Assembly: GCA_024362935.1 (NCBI GenBank)
Contig: JANCRA010000065.1
Coordinates: 744,001 to 808,000 of the forward strand
Source of the DNA: Setophaga petechia
Taxonomy: Eukaryota; Chordata; Aves; Passeriformes; Parulidae
Length of the DNA stretch: 64,000 bases
Direction of reading: 5' to 3'
Shown here: piece by piece, positions 1-10,929 of the stretch
How positions within the stretch are numbered: position 1 is the first letter of the stretch
Layout: each line of letters begins with the position of its first letter
Notes under the pieces: generated by a model
Databases searched by the model: none
The model's input: the letters and a program-made list of their open reading frames with translations, nothing else
What the model was told of the DNA's origin: nothing
Made by a program: the position numbers and the translations under genes

Positions 1-113
1 GCTCCCCCGTGCCTTGGGTCCGAGCGAGCTGGCCACCAGGACTCTTATCCTCCTGGGATAGAGGTCTCGGGCCAATGCTCTAGTAATAAGACCCCCCAGG
101 GCTTCATAAGCAC
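1..113 (+). mobile_element. LTR U5 fragment at the window edge
   Basis: The first ~113 bases match, base for base over long stretches, the reverse complement of the 41640-41690 part of the minus-strand LTR at 41569-42080. Shared landmarks are the gagctggcc stretch, the gatagaggtctc stretch and the cataagca stretch. Similarity stops at about 113, where retroviral pol sequence begins directly. An LTR end therefore appears joined to the middle of pol, with leader, gag and most of pol missing. The rest of the LTR lies outside the window. Confidence 0.6.
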
Positions 114-1950
114 GTGAGGCATTGGAGGTGGTTCAGCAAGCTGTTTCAGCTTGCCAAGTTTATCGCATTGACCCCTCCATTGATGTCACTGTGTTCATCA
201 CCACTCCAGGTTCATATCCCATGGGCATCATTGGCCAATGGAGTGACAAATGTTCTGATTCCTTGCATGTTCTGGAATGGGTTTTCCTGCCCCATCAGCT
301 GCAGAAGACGGCAACTGCATTGTTTGAGCTGATTGCTCGTTTGATAATCAAATGCCGGCAACGGTGTTTGCAATTGATGGGTGCGGATCCTGCAAAGATC
401 ATACTCCCAGTGCAACGGGAGGATTTTGATTGGAGCTTTGCAAACAGTGTGTCCCTGCAGAGTGCTCTGGAAAATTTTTCAGGGCAGATCACTTATCCTC
501 TGCCCACCCATAGGCTACGGGATATGGCCAAATCCACACAAATTTCTTTTTGGCCCAAAAATAGTCAGGAACCTGTTCAAGGACCCACTGTCTTTACTGA
601 TGGTTCAGGGAAAACAGGAAAGGCCATTGTTACCTGGAGGGACGGATCTGAGTGGCAGGTTCTGGAAGGTCATGAGGATGGGTCAGCCCAATTGGTTGAA
701 TTGAGGACTGCTGTCACGGCATTTTAGAAATTTTCCCAGGAACCTTTCAACTTGGTCATGGATTCGACCTATGTGGTTGATATCGCACAGCGGTTGGGTC
801 ATTCGGGTTTGAAGGAGGTCAGTAATCCTGCCTTGTTTCATTTACTGAAGACCTTGTGGTGTGCCATTCAGGCCCGGGTTCATCCATTCTATGTTCTGCA
901 TGTGAGGAGTCACACCGATTTGCCAGGCTTTAGCATGGAAGGTTATGCGAGGGCAGACAAGCTGGCTAATCCAGTGTGGGTGGCACCTCAGCCTGATACA
1001 CTTGTGCATGCCAAAGCATCGCATGGGTTTTTCCACCAAAACGCACATACCCTGCAGAAGCAGTTTCAGCTGACGCCAACTGAGGCTCGTGACATTGTTG
1101 AGTCACGTGATGACTGCCATGCACTTGCTCCGCCTTTGCCAGCAGGGGTAAACCCCAGGGGCCTTAGGGCCTTAGAGCTTTGGCAGACCGATGTCACCCA
1201 GATTGCCGAGTTTGGTCGGTTCAAGTATGTGCATGTCACGGTGGACACGTTCTCCTCTGCGATGGGGGCTTCAGCTCACACTGGGGAGAAGGCCCGTGAT
1301 GTCCTCGCCCACTGGAGGCAGGCCTTTGCCGTTCTGGGCATACCTTCTGCTGTGAAAACCAACAATGGTCCTGCTTACGCATCTCAAAAGGTGCGGCAGT
1401 TCCTGCAGTTGTGGGGTGTCTCACACAAGTTTGGTATCCCTCATTCTCCAACTGGTCAGGCTATTGTGGAACGCGCTCGTGGTACTCTGAAGCGAGTTCT
1501 TCAAAAACAAAAACGGGGAATGCAGGGTGAAACCCCGCACAGTGGGTTGGCAAAAGCTTTGTGCACAATTAATCATCTCACTGTGCCACAGAAGTCAAAT
1601 AACCCTGTCATTTTGAATCACCATCTCTCGTTGCAGGCTGCGGACGAGGCACATCAGCCTCGGGCGAAGGTTCGGGTGCGGAATTTAGTCACCAAACAGT
1701 GGAAGGTCCCTATGACCTTATCGCTTCAGGGCACGGGTATGCTTGTGTATCCACAGATACTGGGGTACGCTGGGTACCTTCGAAATGTGTTCGCCCTGAC
1801 CTGCGACCGCAGAGGCAGAATCCAGCCGACGAGCAGGATGGAAACCGTGACCAACCTGAAAGGCATCAGGCGGGTGAATCATTGAGTGATGACTCAGATG
1901 CAGATGATCAGAGTGATCACTCAGATGATTCCTCTGCAAATGGACACTGA
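114..1950 (+). pseudogene. pol: Class II ERV pol remnant (RT connection, RNase H, integrase)
   Basis: Degraded polymerase of a class II (alpha/beta-type) endogenous retrovirus. In order it shows the RT thumb/connection region, RNase H (VFTDGSG near 590, DSTYV near 765) and integrase (HHCC region near 1020-1130, catalytic core 1185-1475, GPY-type C-terminal piece near 1700). Breaks seen: an in-frame TAG at 725-727 inside RNase H; the first Cys of the integrase CxxC pair is Arg; the second catalytic Asp is Asn (codon 1361-1363), while the first Asp (1190-1192) and the Glu (1469-1471) remain. A frameshift near 1690 moves the GPY piece to another frame. No env follows; the tail is acidic (DDSDADD) and runs into the polypurine tract. 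It cannot encode an active enzyme. It is related to, but clearly diverged from, the pol remnants in the tandem units at 16430 and 29160. Confidence 0.85.
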
Positions 1951-2007
1951 ACATCGTTCATGTTTCCTTTTTCACATTGTTCATTTTCTTTTCCTTTTTT
2001 TCTTTTT

Positions 2008-2026
2008 TAAACAGAAAAGGGTGAGA
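2008..2026 (+). other. Polypurine tract before the 3' LTR
   Basis: A purine run (aaacagaaaagggtgaga) lies immediately before an LTR that begins TGTCACC. The ggtgaga-TGT junction has the same form as the gggggaga-TGT junction at 19620-19633, the usual plus-strand priming site of class II retroviruses. It places the LTR start at 2027. Confidence 0.6.
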
Positions 2027-2320
2027 TGTCACCCTGGCTTTTTAAGATTTTCTAAGCCTTCTGATGTTGACATTCTTGTAGGGAATTTTCTCACGCACTT
2101 TCTTGTAAATAACTTACAGTTTGCATTCCTTTGATGGAGGAGGAGAGACTTGATGGACTGTAGGTTTAACCAGTGTCATTGGAGAGGTGTCACTGTCACC
2201 CTCCAATCTGCTGTCACCTTTGTAAAACTATAAATATTGGAGTCAGAAAAATAAATGTCCCTTTTTTCCTTTCACCTTGAGAGAGGGTGTGCTTGTGATC
2301 TTTCGTGTCCTATAGCGACA
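2027..2320 (+). mobile_element. 3' LTR of the class II ERV
   Basis: About 294 bp, starting TGTCACC just after the polypurine tract and ending GCGACA. It has a TATA-like box (tataaat, near 2230) and an AATAAA signal near 2251, in plus orientation. Its TGTCACC start resembles the start of the solo LTR at 29723-30111 read on the minus strand, so the two may be related families. The 3' boundary is inferred from the terminal CA. Confidence 0.65.
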
Positions 2321-2589
2321 GCCTCCCTCAGCTTTTGCCATGTCCTGTTTGTCTTTCAGTAGTGACTGACACCCTGCCCTGTCCCACAGCTCCATCCTGG
2401 CTCTGCAGGTGGCTTCCTGGCTGAGCTCACTCCTTGTGAGAGACACTTCTAGAGTTCACGTTCTCTTCAGGCCTGCACCAGCATTCCTCCTTCCTGACAT
2501 CCACACTCTTGTTAGAAAACCGGGTCATTCAGGAGAAAAGGATGCATGGAAAGATCCTCAGATGGAAGTCAGAGAACCTCTATGGCCAC
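2321..2589. other. Unassigned sequence between ERV and arm A
   Basis: No supported gene. The left limit of the inverted-repeat arm cannot be set because its partner leaves the window at 64000; this stretch may still belong to the arm. Confidence 0.4.
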
Positions 2590-2867
2590 CTCAGTATATG
2601 GAGGAGGACCAAGGTGTTTCTCCTCTTTTTTTTGTCAGTTGAGAATTCTGACCAGCAGTAACAGAGACTCTCCTAAGTCCCCATTAACGAATGCACTTAC
2701 ACAGCCCTGGGGATGCCAGTGAAGGAAACCATTTGTCATGTAATGCGTGGCATGTATGACCAGAGTCACCAAACACCACCTAAACATGGAATTGTTCCAC
2801 CTCTCTAGGACAAGCAGAAATTTAAAGAATTAACTGCGACCTTAACAGTGGAAGAGGCCAGAGGAGG

Positions 2868-3075
2868 GCCACGCTCCCTGCCCTGCTCCTGCTGCCTCCC
2901 TGCTGCTGGCACAGGCCACCGTGCCCTCGGCCTGCTTGGCCCCCTGGCCACACGCTGCCTCATCTTCAGCTGCTCAAGGCTGCCAGCCCTGCGTCCTTTT
3001 GGCCCACACAGCTCCCCAGCCACAAAGGAGCCCATTGCACTTCACATACAGCAGGCACCAGTGCAAGATGGCCTT
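2868..3075 (+). repeat. Direct repeat of 5580-5790 within arm A
   Basis: A ~205-bp stretch starting ccacgctccctgccc is nearly identical to 5580-5790. At several sites it has the variants of the arm B copy (for example cacaaaggagccc and cttcacata) rather than those of 5580-5790 (cacaacggtgccc and ctgcagata). It lies where arm A stops matching arm B, so it marks a junction of a secondary duplication or conversion. The sequence belongs to the CR1-like stretch described at 5395-5790. Confidence 0.75.
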
Positions 3076-3598
3076 CCTCTTCCGAGCAACACAAGACAGC
3101 AGTCATGGACTTGCAGCTTCACCCCCACTCTGGGCTCCAAGGCACTTGCCAAAGCTGCAGACTGCACCAAAATATGCACCCACAGAAACTGGCTGCTTCT
3201 GCTTTTTGTCTCACAAGAAGGCTTTGCAACTTTGCACTTTGTTTCTTTGGCCACGTGGGACAAGAATGACCCCTAACAGCTGCATGGACCACACAATCCT
3301 CCCCTTGCAGCTTATCAAAAGCCAAAAGACAGCTGGCCCAAAAGAGACTGTACAGGTGAAGAACTACTCAAGGAAAATGCAGACCGCTTTCACAAGCCAA
3401 ACACACCTTTCCAAAAAGGGAAAACAAAAAAACCAAGCCTTGGCACCTCCAGCACTACCTCCTTTGCCCCTGGTCATAGCACTGCAGAAACCAAGAGATA
3501 GATCTTCCCTGAGCCAAGCAGCCAGATGCTCTCTCAGAGGCACCAGCCCTTTGCTGCCTCAGTATGACAGCTTGAAGTCCAAGTTCTGTGGTCGCTGC
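3076..3598. other. Unassigned arm A sequence
   Basis: No supported gene. There are open frames but no recognisable domain, and arm B has no matching sequence that I could find. Confidence 0.4.
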
Positions 3599-4547
3599 TG
3601 TGAGAATCTGTCTGAATTTTCCCTTATCTGCCTCATGATTGTCATTGGTGGACCACTGAAGAGAAGACCCCCCCCCCCCCCCCCCGTCTGGAATCTCTGG
3701 CTCTGAAGGAGAAAGTCACACGCCAAAGGCCCTGGGACCTGACAGGACAGTGTTAAGTTATTGTTTTCACAGGTGTGTTTGCTGTATACTACACTGAGAA
3801 GAAGAAAGGGAACTGTGCCCTTTTTGCAACAATGGCTTTGGAAGCTGTCCCACCTCTCGGCCTGGCTGGACTTCTCCTGAGTTTCGGGTGGTCTCCCACA
3901 GAAGACCCTCACCTGTTTTACAACCACTGTGACAGACAGACTGAGATGTAAGAACCCTCTTCATCAAGGAACCAAGACAAGAAACCCCTGTGCAGGAAAA
4001 CCCCCCTTGCACCTTCTTCCAGAGACTGGGACTGACCCCCGCCCCCCATCTAGGGCGAGGTGTGTAGTGGGGGGAGGAAAAGCTGCCCAGAGTAAGCGCA
4101 GGTGTGAGCACTGGGCCATGAAAACAATGGTTCTCGCCTGTTGCCTGGCTTGGGTTTGTGTACCCCTGTTCTTTCCCCGCCTGAAGACCTTTGTTTCAGC
4201 TGAGAAACCATTCCCCTTCCCCCAATGAAAGATAGTATAACTGGGGTCCAGTTCAGCCGTGCTTTCCGAGATCTCCTCGGACATGGCCTGGTAAGCTTTT
4301 GTTGGCTGGACCTCGAAGGATAAAAGCAGCATGACATTTCAGTAGCTATACTCAGCTCCCCTCTTCTCCTCCCTCTTTTCCTTATCTTCTCCTTTTTTCC
4401 TTGGTTCCCCTCACCAATGCATTTCTGTTGAGGTTATTCCAATAAAACTGCATTTGCTGACTTTGTTACTGCAAATCCCCTGTGCCTTTGTTGGTTCTTT
4501 TGCACGTTAAAATCACCATTACCCGTTCACTGGGATGGATCACGATA
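3599..4547 (+). mobile_element. Solo LTR, ERVL-like family, TSD GCTGC
   Basis: A 949-bp LTR beginning TGTGAGAATCTG and ending in a cacgata-type terminus (TA where TG...CA would be expected). It is flanked by a perfect 5-bp duplication GCTGC (3594-3598 and 4548-4552). AATAAA lies at about 4440 in plus orientation, and a poly-C tract of about 20 bases sits near 3669. It is very close to the reverse complement of the 5' LTR of the minus-strand provirus at 38988-39926, and less close to that provirus's other LTR at 33687-34578. The intact TSD shows a single insertion reduced to a solo LTR by recombination. Confidence 0.85.
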
Positions 4548-5394
4548 GCTGCCTGGAGGAAATCCTGAGCTCCTGGCAGGACCCCAGCACCCAGCACCCT
4601 CTGCCAGCAACAGCAAAGTGCTGGCTGCTCCAAAACTTGTAGCTCTGCCTTGCACTAAAGACAGCACCACACACAACAGGCACTTACAGGCTCAGAATAT
4701 CCAGGCTCTGGTGTGAGCACTGATGGAGGCTGGCGGTCACCCACCTCAGTTTGCTCCTCTCTGGCTTCTTCTCCAGGAGCAGCAGGAGCCAGGGCAGAGA
4801 CGGCTCTTGGTTCTGTTATCTGTGGCAAGAGAGAAGCATGAGGGACATGCTGTTACCTTTCAATTAGAACCTCATTCTTTTCAGATCTTCTAAGGAAAAA
4901 TCATAACATTTCATAGCGACAGAGGGGTTCTAAGTCACAGCCACCAAATTAAAATGGACCAGTTCAACAGAACTCTAGATGGATATGAAGTTGGTTCTCC
5001 TGCCTGGCTGCTATCAACAAGCAAAGTTGTCTTGGCAAAAGGCAGCTTTTAGTTCTTGAAAGCACTGAAATGGAAAACTAGGAAAGCGACAGCAACGCCT
5101 TTGCTACTGCTGCTGCAGATGTGGAAAACTAAAACTGGATCAGAATCCCATCCCGGGCTGGAAAAGGGCAGGAAACATTATGCAGAAGCATCTTTGCTTG
5201 CTGGAAAAACAGGAAAATGAACAGGCCTTCTCCTCCTAGCAAACCAAGGAGCCAACAAACCACAAGATGGAAGTGTAACCCACTCCAGTGTCTCAATTCC
5301 TTGGATGCAGTGAGGGGATGTTTGGCGGTGAAACAGCCCTTGTGCTGAGCACTGTCATGCAGGGATCGATGGAAGTCTGCCTGAAGGTCCCTCA
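4548..5394. other. Arm A sequence with an older internal duplicate
   Basis: No gene recognised. About 4870-5100 resembles 5815-6025 (both contain the ggttctaagtcac-type, gctgctatcaacaagca-type and ttttagttctt stretches in order), so arm A contains older diverged copies of its own intronic sequence. From about 5150 the sequence matches arm B again. Confidence 0.5.
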
Positions 5395-5790
5395 TGAGCC
5401 CCCCATTGTCCAGGCCAAAGCTCCCTCAGCACCTCCTCCCTGGCCTTGTGCTGCACCCCCTTACCCAGCTCCCCTGTCCTTGTGTGCACACGCTGCAGCC
5501 CCTCCATGGCTTTGTGCTTCCCAGGGCCCACAGCTGCACACAGCACTCCAGCTGTGGCCGCAGCGCTGCCCAGCACAGGGCCACGCTCCCTGCCCTGCTC
5601 CTGCTGCCCCCCTGCTGCTGGCACAGGCCACCGTGCCCTCGGCCTGCTTGGCCCCCTGGCCACACGCTGCCTCATCTTCAGCTGCTCAAGGCCGCCAGCC
5701 CTGCGTCCTTTTGGCCCACGCAGCTCCCCAGCCACAACGGTGCCCATTGCACTGCAGATACAGCAGGCACCATTGCAAGATGGCCTTCCT
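5395..5790 (-). mobile_element. CR1-like LINE remnant (arm A copy)
   Basis: Read on the minus strand this GC-rich stretch resembles the 3' part of avian CR1 ORF2: a gagtgctgtgtgcagctgtgggcc phrase, then a gcacaaggccagggaggaggtgctgagggagct phrase, the usual order in CR1. It is very degraded and the typical 3' end is missing. Open frames across it are compositional and not genes. The arm B counterpart is 62390-62830 on the plus strand. Confidence 0.5.
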
Positions 5791-6156
5791 TGTCTACCAC
5801 CTCATGTTCCAAGTAGGTATCATAAAGTTTGATAGGAATAGGATTCTAAGTCACTCTGTTTATATTAAAATTATCTACTTTAACTGTATAGGAAATTGCT
5901 CTTGGTTAAATTTCCTTATCTGCTGTCAGCAAGCATTGTTCTCTTTGCAGAACTAGGTTTTTAGTTCTTCAAAGCTCTGAGATGGAAATTTAAAAATATC
6001 TATCTCTGCCTTTGTTATTGTTTTAGCATGAATGAAAATGGATTTTCTTTCGACCTTCCTAGCTGGCCCTCTATAGTCTACTGCTACTGGCCAAGCTCAC
6101 ATCTTCCTCTACAATTCTTAAACACCAGGAACATGAAATGTTCCTTTCTCACTTAC

Positions 6157-7210
6157 CTCAGGATCTTCCACACTGCTGAATACACACTTCAAGTGACCTG
6201 CAGTGGGAAGGGAAAATGAACCAGATGCTGTCAGAAAACTGCCTGGGCTGCTGAATCCCACAGAACAAGTCAACCCAAACAGAGATGATTTCCCGTTTCA
6301 CAACATCCTTCCAGGAGACACATTTCATTCACACAGCCAGCAAGCCATCAGAACCATATTCTTGCCTTTGCTGACACTTGGGCCTGTTTAGCCAGTAAAT
6401 GAATACAAACATGATCAAGAAAATGCAAATTGTTCTTTAACACTCAATGCTCCTGTTCTACCAAACACATAAAACAGCTTCTAAACTCCTCTCCTTCAGG
6501 TCTTTTTTTTTTTCAATCAGTAATATGCACTAGTTCTCATTTACTTGCAGGAAACAGTTGCCCAGAAAAGCTTCCCAAAATCCCCCTGAGCTTTGGCAGT
6601 TGTATTGTGGAAGAGCACAGCAGCACCTCTAGGGTTCAGGAGCAGAGACTCACTGCTTTAGAGTTTGCACTTCTTTTCAAAGGGAGTAACTATTTTAGCA
6701 TTCAGTAAAAGGTCAAGTCAGACAGTCAAATCCCTTCATGACAAAACTTAGAAAGAAAGAAGCTTTCCCTGAATTCTGGGAACAACTGCAGAGTTTTTAG
6801 AAGGCACTCCCTGAAGGTCTGCCAGTCTACATTTTCAAAGGTGTCTTGCTTGTCCCATCAAACTGAGGAAATTACAGACTCTGCTGCTGCAGACTCTCCC
6901 GTGGAGGGAACAGAACCCCTGCAGCTTCCCTTGCAAATGCTGCCCCTGTGGCTGCAGACACCCCCTTTTTAGCTGAACGCCTTGACAGGAGCTTTACCAA
7001 ACCAGCGGCATCCTAATGCTTCTTCTGTTTCAAAATCAGAAACTCAGCCACCAAGAAAGAGCAGGAGGAAGACATGCAAAAGCCAGGTAAGGATACACCC
7101 TAACCTAAGCAGAAGGGAAACCTCTACTTACGGTAGAAGCGTGTCATGTAGTAGGCAGAAAAAGTAATGCCATAGGCAGCAAAAGCTGCCGTGGCCAGAT
7201 GGTGAAACAT
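6157..7210 (-). CDS. Two-exon reading frame of unknown gene (arm A copy)
   Basis: Not recognised. Exon 1 (7132-7210) starts at an ATG with acceptable context and encodes 26 residues beginning MFHHLATAAFAAYG, containing a hydrophobic stretch that could span a membrane. It ends at a consensus GTAAGT donor. Exon 2 (6157-6197) follows a CAG acceptor, keeps the frame, encodes HLKCVFSSVEDPE and ends at another GTAAGT donor. The 934-bp intron, both donors, the acceptor and the frame are all preserved in arm B (60980-62030), which argues for a real transcript rather than chance. Further exons were not found. The frame is also open upstream of the ATG to 7594, so an earlier start is possible. The same-sense LTR at 7679-8101 lies about 470 bp upstream and could supply a promoter. 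The SSVEDP stretch faintly recalls sequence ahead of the kinase domain in PAK kinases, but no kinase domain is visible here. Confidence 0.45.
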
Positions 7211-7678
7211 GGTAGCAGTGTTGTGGGAGTTCACCACAGCACAAGAAAACACAGAGCTCTTGTCAGTGGGCAGCTCCCCGCTGACAAAGGCGCCAACCAG
7301 GAAAGTTCTCCTCAACTGAGCAAGGCCTAGGGCTGCTCTGACACTCAGGCCTTCCATGCACCAAGGCAACCTTCTGATGTCACTGTGACCAGGTGGCAAC
7401 CATGCCCTGACATCACAAAGCAAACGCTCCATGTTGGTCTGTGAATTTATGCCAAGCAATAACCAACCTTCCCTACAGCAAACACAAAATGGCCTCGAAG
7501 TTCTCCTCTGACACAAAGCAGCACAAATTCCCTTCATGGGCCAAACCCTGTTGTTCAGGGGACCCAAGAGGAACTCCAAGAGTGCCCCAAGCACCTACAG
7601 CCTGTACCCCAACTGAGCACACAGATGGGACACAAGCAAAGGAAATCAGACCAAGAAAATGGCCCACAGCATTGCACA

Positions 7679-8101
7679 TGTGAGAAACTACCCTTCCTTT
7701 AACTTTTTAAAGGTTTATTAAACCTTAAGAAAGGACTGAATAAGGAAAAATTGCAGCATTGGGAATCTCCATGACTAGCAGATATGTGTCCATCTACAAA
7801 AAGGATGCTCTGCCTTTTATACCCTTAGCCCCTGCAAAAGTTTTGTCAGTCAACTCTTTCTCTGCTGTCCATTGCTGGAGATTACTTTCTTGCATCTTGA
7901 CTGGAGATCAGGTGTTGTTACACCCTGCCTGCTGGTCCCAAACCAGCCCTCCCCAAATGCCCTGACTCCTGAGGCTGTTACAAGGGGGATGGGAAAGAGG
8001 ACTATGGGAGGATATTTTACAATATCATCACTACACATTTGAACATCCACATAACATCTACTTCTTGTCAGAGCCAACCATTGCAGTACTCCTCTAGAAC
8101 A
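7679..8101 (-). mobile_element. Solo LTR, class I type, TSD CACA (arm A copy)
   Basis: A 423-bp LTR in minus orientation: TATAAAA on the minus strand at 7815-7821, an AATAAA signal near 7718, and termini TGTTCTAG...TCTCACA. It is flanked by a 4-bp duplication CACA (7675-7678 and 8102-8105), as expected for gammaretrovirus-like integration. The same LTR with the same TSD sits in arm B at 60085-60511. It is homologous to the 3' LTR of the class I remnant at 54786-55204. Confidence 0.9.
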
Positions 8102-8685
8102 CACAGAACTAGGAGAGGAGCCAATGTTAGCATCACAGCTGAAATGCTTCCTAACAAATCTCCCCACATATTTGCCCCTTTATTGGACATGCCCAGGGCT
8201 CCGGTGCCTGTACATCTCTGCCTTCCTTCCCCTTTGGCAGTAGTCAAACTGGCAACTTGCGTGGAAACCAAGGGCTTTTTGGGGGCTGCATTGCTCTGCA
8301 CCCACCCAGGCCACCCGTGGCACAGAGCTTTTGTGCCTAAAAGGATAAACCAGCTGGAAAAAGTTTCATTTTGACCTTTCTTACCTGCTAACAGAAGTTG
8401 CCAAAATGAAAGTTACCAAGCAGGGCCTGATCCCTGCTGTCAGCTCAGGGTTAGAAAGGAGGCATTACTTTCTTTCAGTGCTGGGTGCATATGGAATCAC
8501 TTCCCTAAGCCCTGCATGCCCAGCAATCTCACCTACCAGTTTGTATCTGTGGAACTAAGACATATTCAATACTTTGCTGAAACTCCCAGGCTAAACATTA
8601 CCCCAAATTTATTGACATATTTCAGTCACTTCTCAGAATTTATTGACATCAGAGTAGGGGCGTCCTGTAGGTCCCTGGTGGTTGT
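8102..8685. other. Arm A sequence, no gene seen
   Basis: It matches the reverse complement of about 59370-60084 with scattered substitutions. No coding capacity is conserved between the two copies here. Confidence 0.5.
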
Positions 8686-9236
8686 TGCCACAGGTTCAGG
8701 AGGAGATCCATGCACAAAAGAACCTAAGAATCAACTGGGCTTGCAAAGCAAATTTATTCCATTAGTTGCACTAGCAAATAATACATACCAACCCCTGAAT
8801 TCCCAAAAATCCACTGAGCAGGAGAAGGAGATGGAGCGTGGTGCTCACAGCAGGGCCAGGTAGGCAGTGCACTTCCAGGACATTCCCTGGATCAAAACAC
8901 TGTGCATCTCATCCTTCTCACCCTTCCAGCTCAGAACCAGGACTTGTACCTCCTGCTCAGGGGTGGAATTTCCCAGTTACAGCATCAGGTCACATATGGC
9001 TGGCTGTGAGATGATGGCTCAGGATGACTCCATGACTCCCTGCCACCAAGGGCTCCATTATGCATTGTTCCCCTTTCCAAGCTTGACTGCCCACCAATTG
9101 ACCAATACATTGTTTATCTTTCAAGGGTCAAGGTCCCACCTGTTAAACAAGATACTTTTCTTCATTGTCTTGTCAACCTGCTCAAACATAGATCAAATAT
9201 GGCGCGGCCTGGGACACGACTCTGGTTCCTGACACA
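8686..9236 (-). mobile_element. Solo LTR present only in arm A, TSD GTTGT
   Basis: A 551-bp insertion with TGCCACAG...GACACA ends, flanked by a perfect 5-bp duplication GTTGT (8681-8685 and 9237-9241). A polyadenylation signal on the minus strand (near 8752) gives the orientation. In arm B the sequence on either side runs on uninterrupted near 59290. The insertion therefore followed the inverted duplication, or was lost from arm B by precise excision, which is unlikely. Confidence 0.85.
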
Positions 9237-9394
9237 GTTGTTTGGGACATAATCCCATTCCTCAAACTCTCCTTTGGTGGTCAAGAGCCTCCTAAAAACA
9301 CTTTCTTCCCTTTGAATGATTCCAGCTACCTTCTTGGCAGGACCACTCTCCTTATTCTCAAGGCCAAGATAGCCACTTGCACACAGTAAGCACT
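9237..9394. repeat. Inner end of arm A
   Basis: It matches the reverse complement of about 59110-59270 (the ttattctcaaggccaaga and ccacttgcacaca stretches). Similarity ends at about 9390, where an LTR begins. Confidence 0.7.
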
Positions 9395-10061
9395 TATCCT
9401 GGGTTGGCTGTATGATGCTTTTATCCCAAATCGTCTTGTTCTGTTTATGCTGAATAGTAAGTTTGGCAACTTTAAGACTTATTGCAGAGTGATGGGGGGA
9501 GAGAAGTGCAAAGTTTTTTTGGTTTTTTTTTTTCTCCAGACACTGCTCTCACTCCCACACATTCCTCCTCCTGGACTGTTGTCTGCAGACAGACGGCAGG
9601 ACAGAGCTCTTCTTTTGCTTTTTAGTTAGTGTTAGCTGGCTGAGGCAAAGAAGTTCCCTGGACTGTGGTTTTTTTTCCTTTTCTTTGGACCGCTTGAAAC
9701 CTGCTCTGGACTGAACACGCAGGGCAGCACTGGCAGCTCACATTTCTGGCCCACCGGGCCGGGCCTGGCCTGCGACAATTCCAGCACCGGAGGGACTGAT
9801 CAGAGACTGAGTGAGCTGAGCCACAACCCGGGGACGGGGTTTTCTCAGTTTGTCATCTCTTTTAGAGTGGCAAGGGGTCTCATTGTCTGATATTGTTTTA
9901 GTTTTATTTTTAATATACAGGGGGCTTTTTTCCACCTTTCTCCAAGGAGGTATTTTTTCCTCCCAGACCAGTTAGGGGGAGGGGCCAATTGGATCTGGTT
10001 TTTTTTCCCCACCAGAGCTCCTTGGGGGAATTCTTCCCCAAATTTACCCTAAACCTGGACA
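9395..10061 (+). mobile_element. LTR of the TGTCCT...AGGACA family
   Basis: About 667 bp, homologous along its length to 20188-20840: shared ctgtttatgctg, ctggactg, cttgaaacctgctc, ccagcaccg(c)agggactga, ggggaggggcc and ccaaatttaccctaaa stretches. It ends CTGGACA. The first bases are TATCCT where the other copy has TGTCCT. No matching TSD was found, so the boundaries or the insertion history are uncertain. Confidence 0.6.
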
Positions 10062-10387
10062 ATTATATACCAAGAAAAAACTTTTGAAAGTTTTAACTCG
10101 ATGACTTAATATACTTGAGATAAAAAATATCTAAAAAAACTAACACACAATCTAACACACCTTAGTAAAACAATTCATATTACAAATATACAAAACACAA
10201 AACCAAACACCACTATAATTTCTCAGACATTTTAACCAAACAATTAAACTTTAATAACATCCTTAAGTACGCTAAAACAATTTGAATTATTTTCAAAAGA
10301 TTTATTGGGTGTGTGTAGTTGTCTTTGGATATTGGTTTTTTGAATTGTTAGAGGCTAGACGATTTAAAAAATTGGACTTTTATAGGA
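10062..10387. other. AT-rich spacer
   Basis: Low-complexity AT-rich sequence with no gene. It has no counterpart at the left edge of unit B, so it lies outside the tandem duplication. Confidence 0.6.
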
Positions 10388-10929
10388 ATTAATCAGCTGA
10401 GAAGGCAGCACTCTGCAAACAGAACTGACTGAAAATGAATGGGACAGAAATCAGTAACTCTGAAAGTTTTATTTGCTATCAAACACATCCCACACACCCA
10501 GCCCCACACAATCCCAATCCCATTGCTCCAAATTGTAATCCCACTTCTACCAATTGCCTCCCAGCCCCATCTGACCATGGTGGCTATGGAATGGAGTGAG
10601 TTTGACCTGGGATTGAGTTTTCTTGAGGTGGGAACATGCAATTTGAGGGGTTTGAGCCTTTATGGGTTAAAATTCATTTGTTTTCAGCGGGATTTGAGTG
10701 GTTTTGGAGTGACAGATAAATCCCTCTTGACTTTTGGAGTGCAAAGAGATGGAGAAGGGAAAAAAATTAAGGCCAGACAAAAAGGAGAAGCAGCCAGGTG
10801 TGTTCCCAACATGGATCACAGGGAATGTGAGTGACCAGGGCTGTGCCCAAAGTGCCTCCTCCAGTGGGGGATGGAGCTGGAGCAGCGCACGAAGCTCTTC
10901 CCGCACTAGGGGCACTCGCAGGGCTTCCC

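Larger units (their letters stand above)
2590..9394 (+). repeat. Arm A of a large inverted duplication
   Basis: This stretch matches the reverse complement of 59110-64000. Aligned landmarks: 2590-2860 with 63720-64000; 5150-6200 with 61980-63060; 6200-8520 with 59430-61980; 8520-8680 and 9245-9390 with 59110-59430. Interruptions specific to arm A are a ~2.3-kb block (about 2868-5150, with a solo LTR) where arm B carries other sequence, and a 551-bp solo LTR at 8686-9236. In the shared reading frame at 7124-7594, 144 of 156 residues agree with arm B, so the copies are recent but not identical. The arms are separated by about 50 kb. Confidence 0.9.

Noticed and set aside
5355..5747. 130-codon minus-strand open frame, with counterparts at 2805-3035 and 62440-62832
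   Set aside because: GC-rich CR1-like repeat. The frame is open because of composition and has no conserved protein features.
6157..7210. Naming the arm gene a PAK-type kinase
   Set aside because: Only the short SSVEDP stretch is reminiscent of it. No kinase motif (glycine loop, HRD, DFG) is found in either arm.
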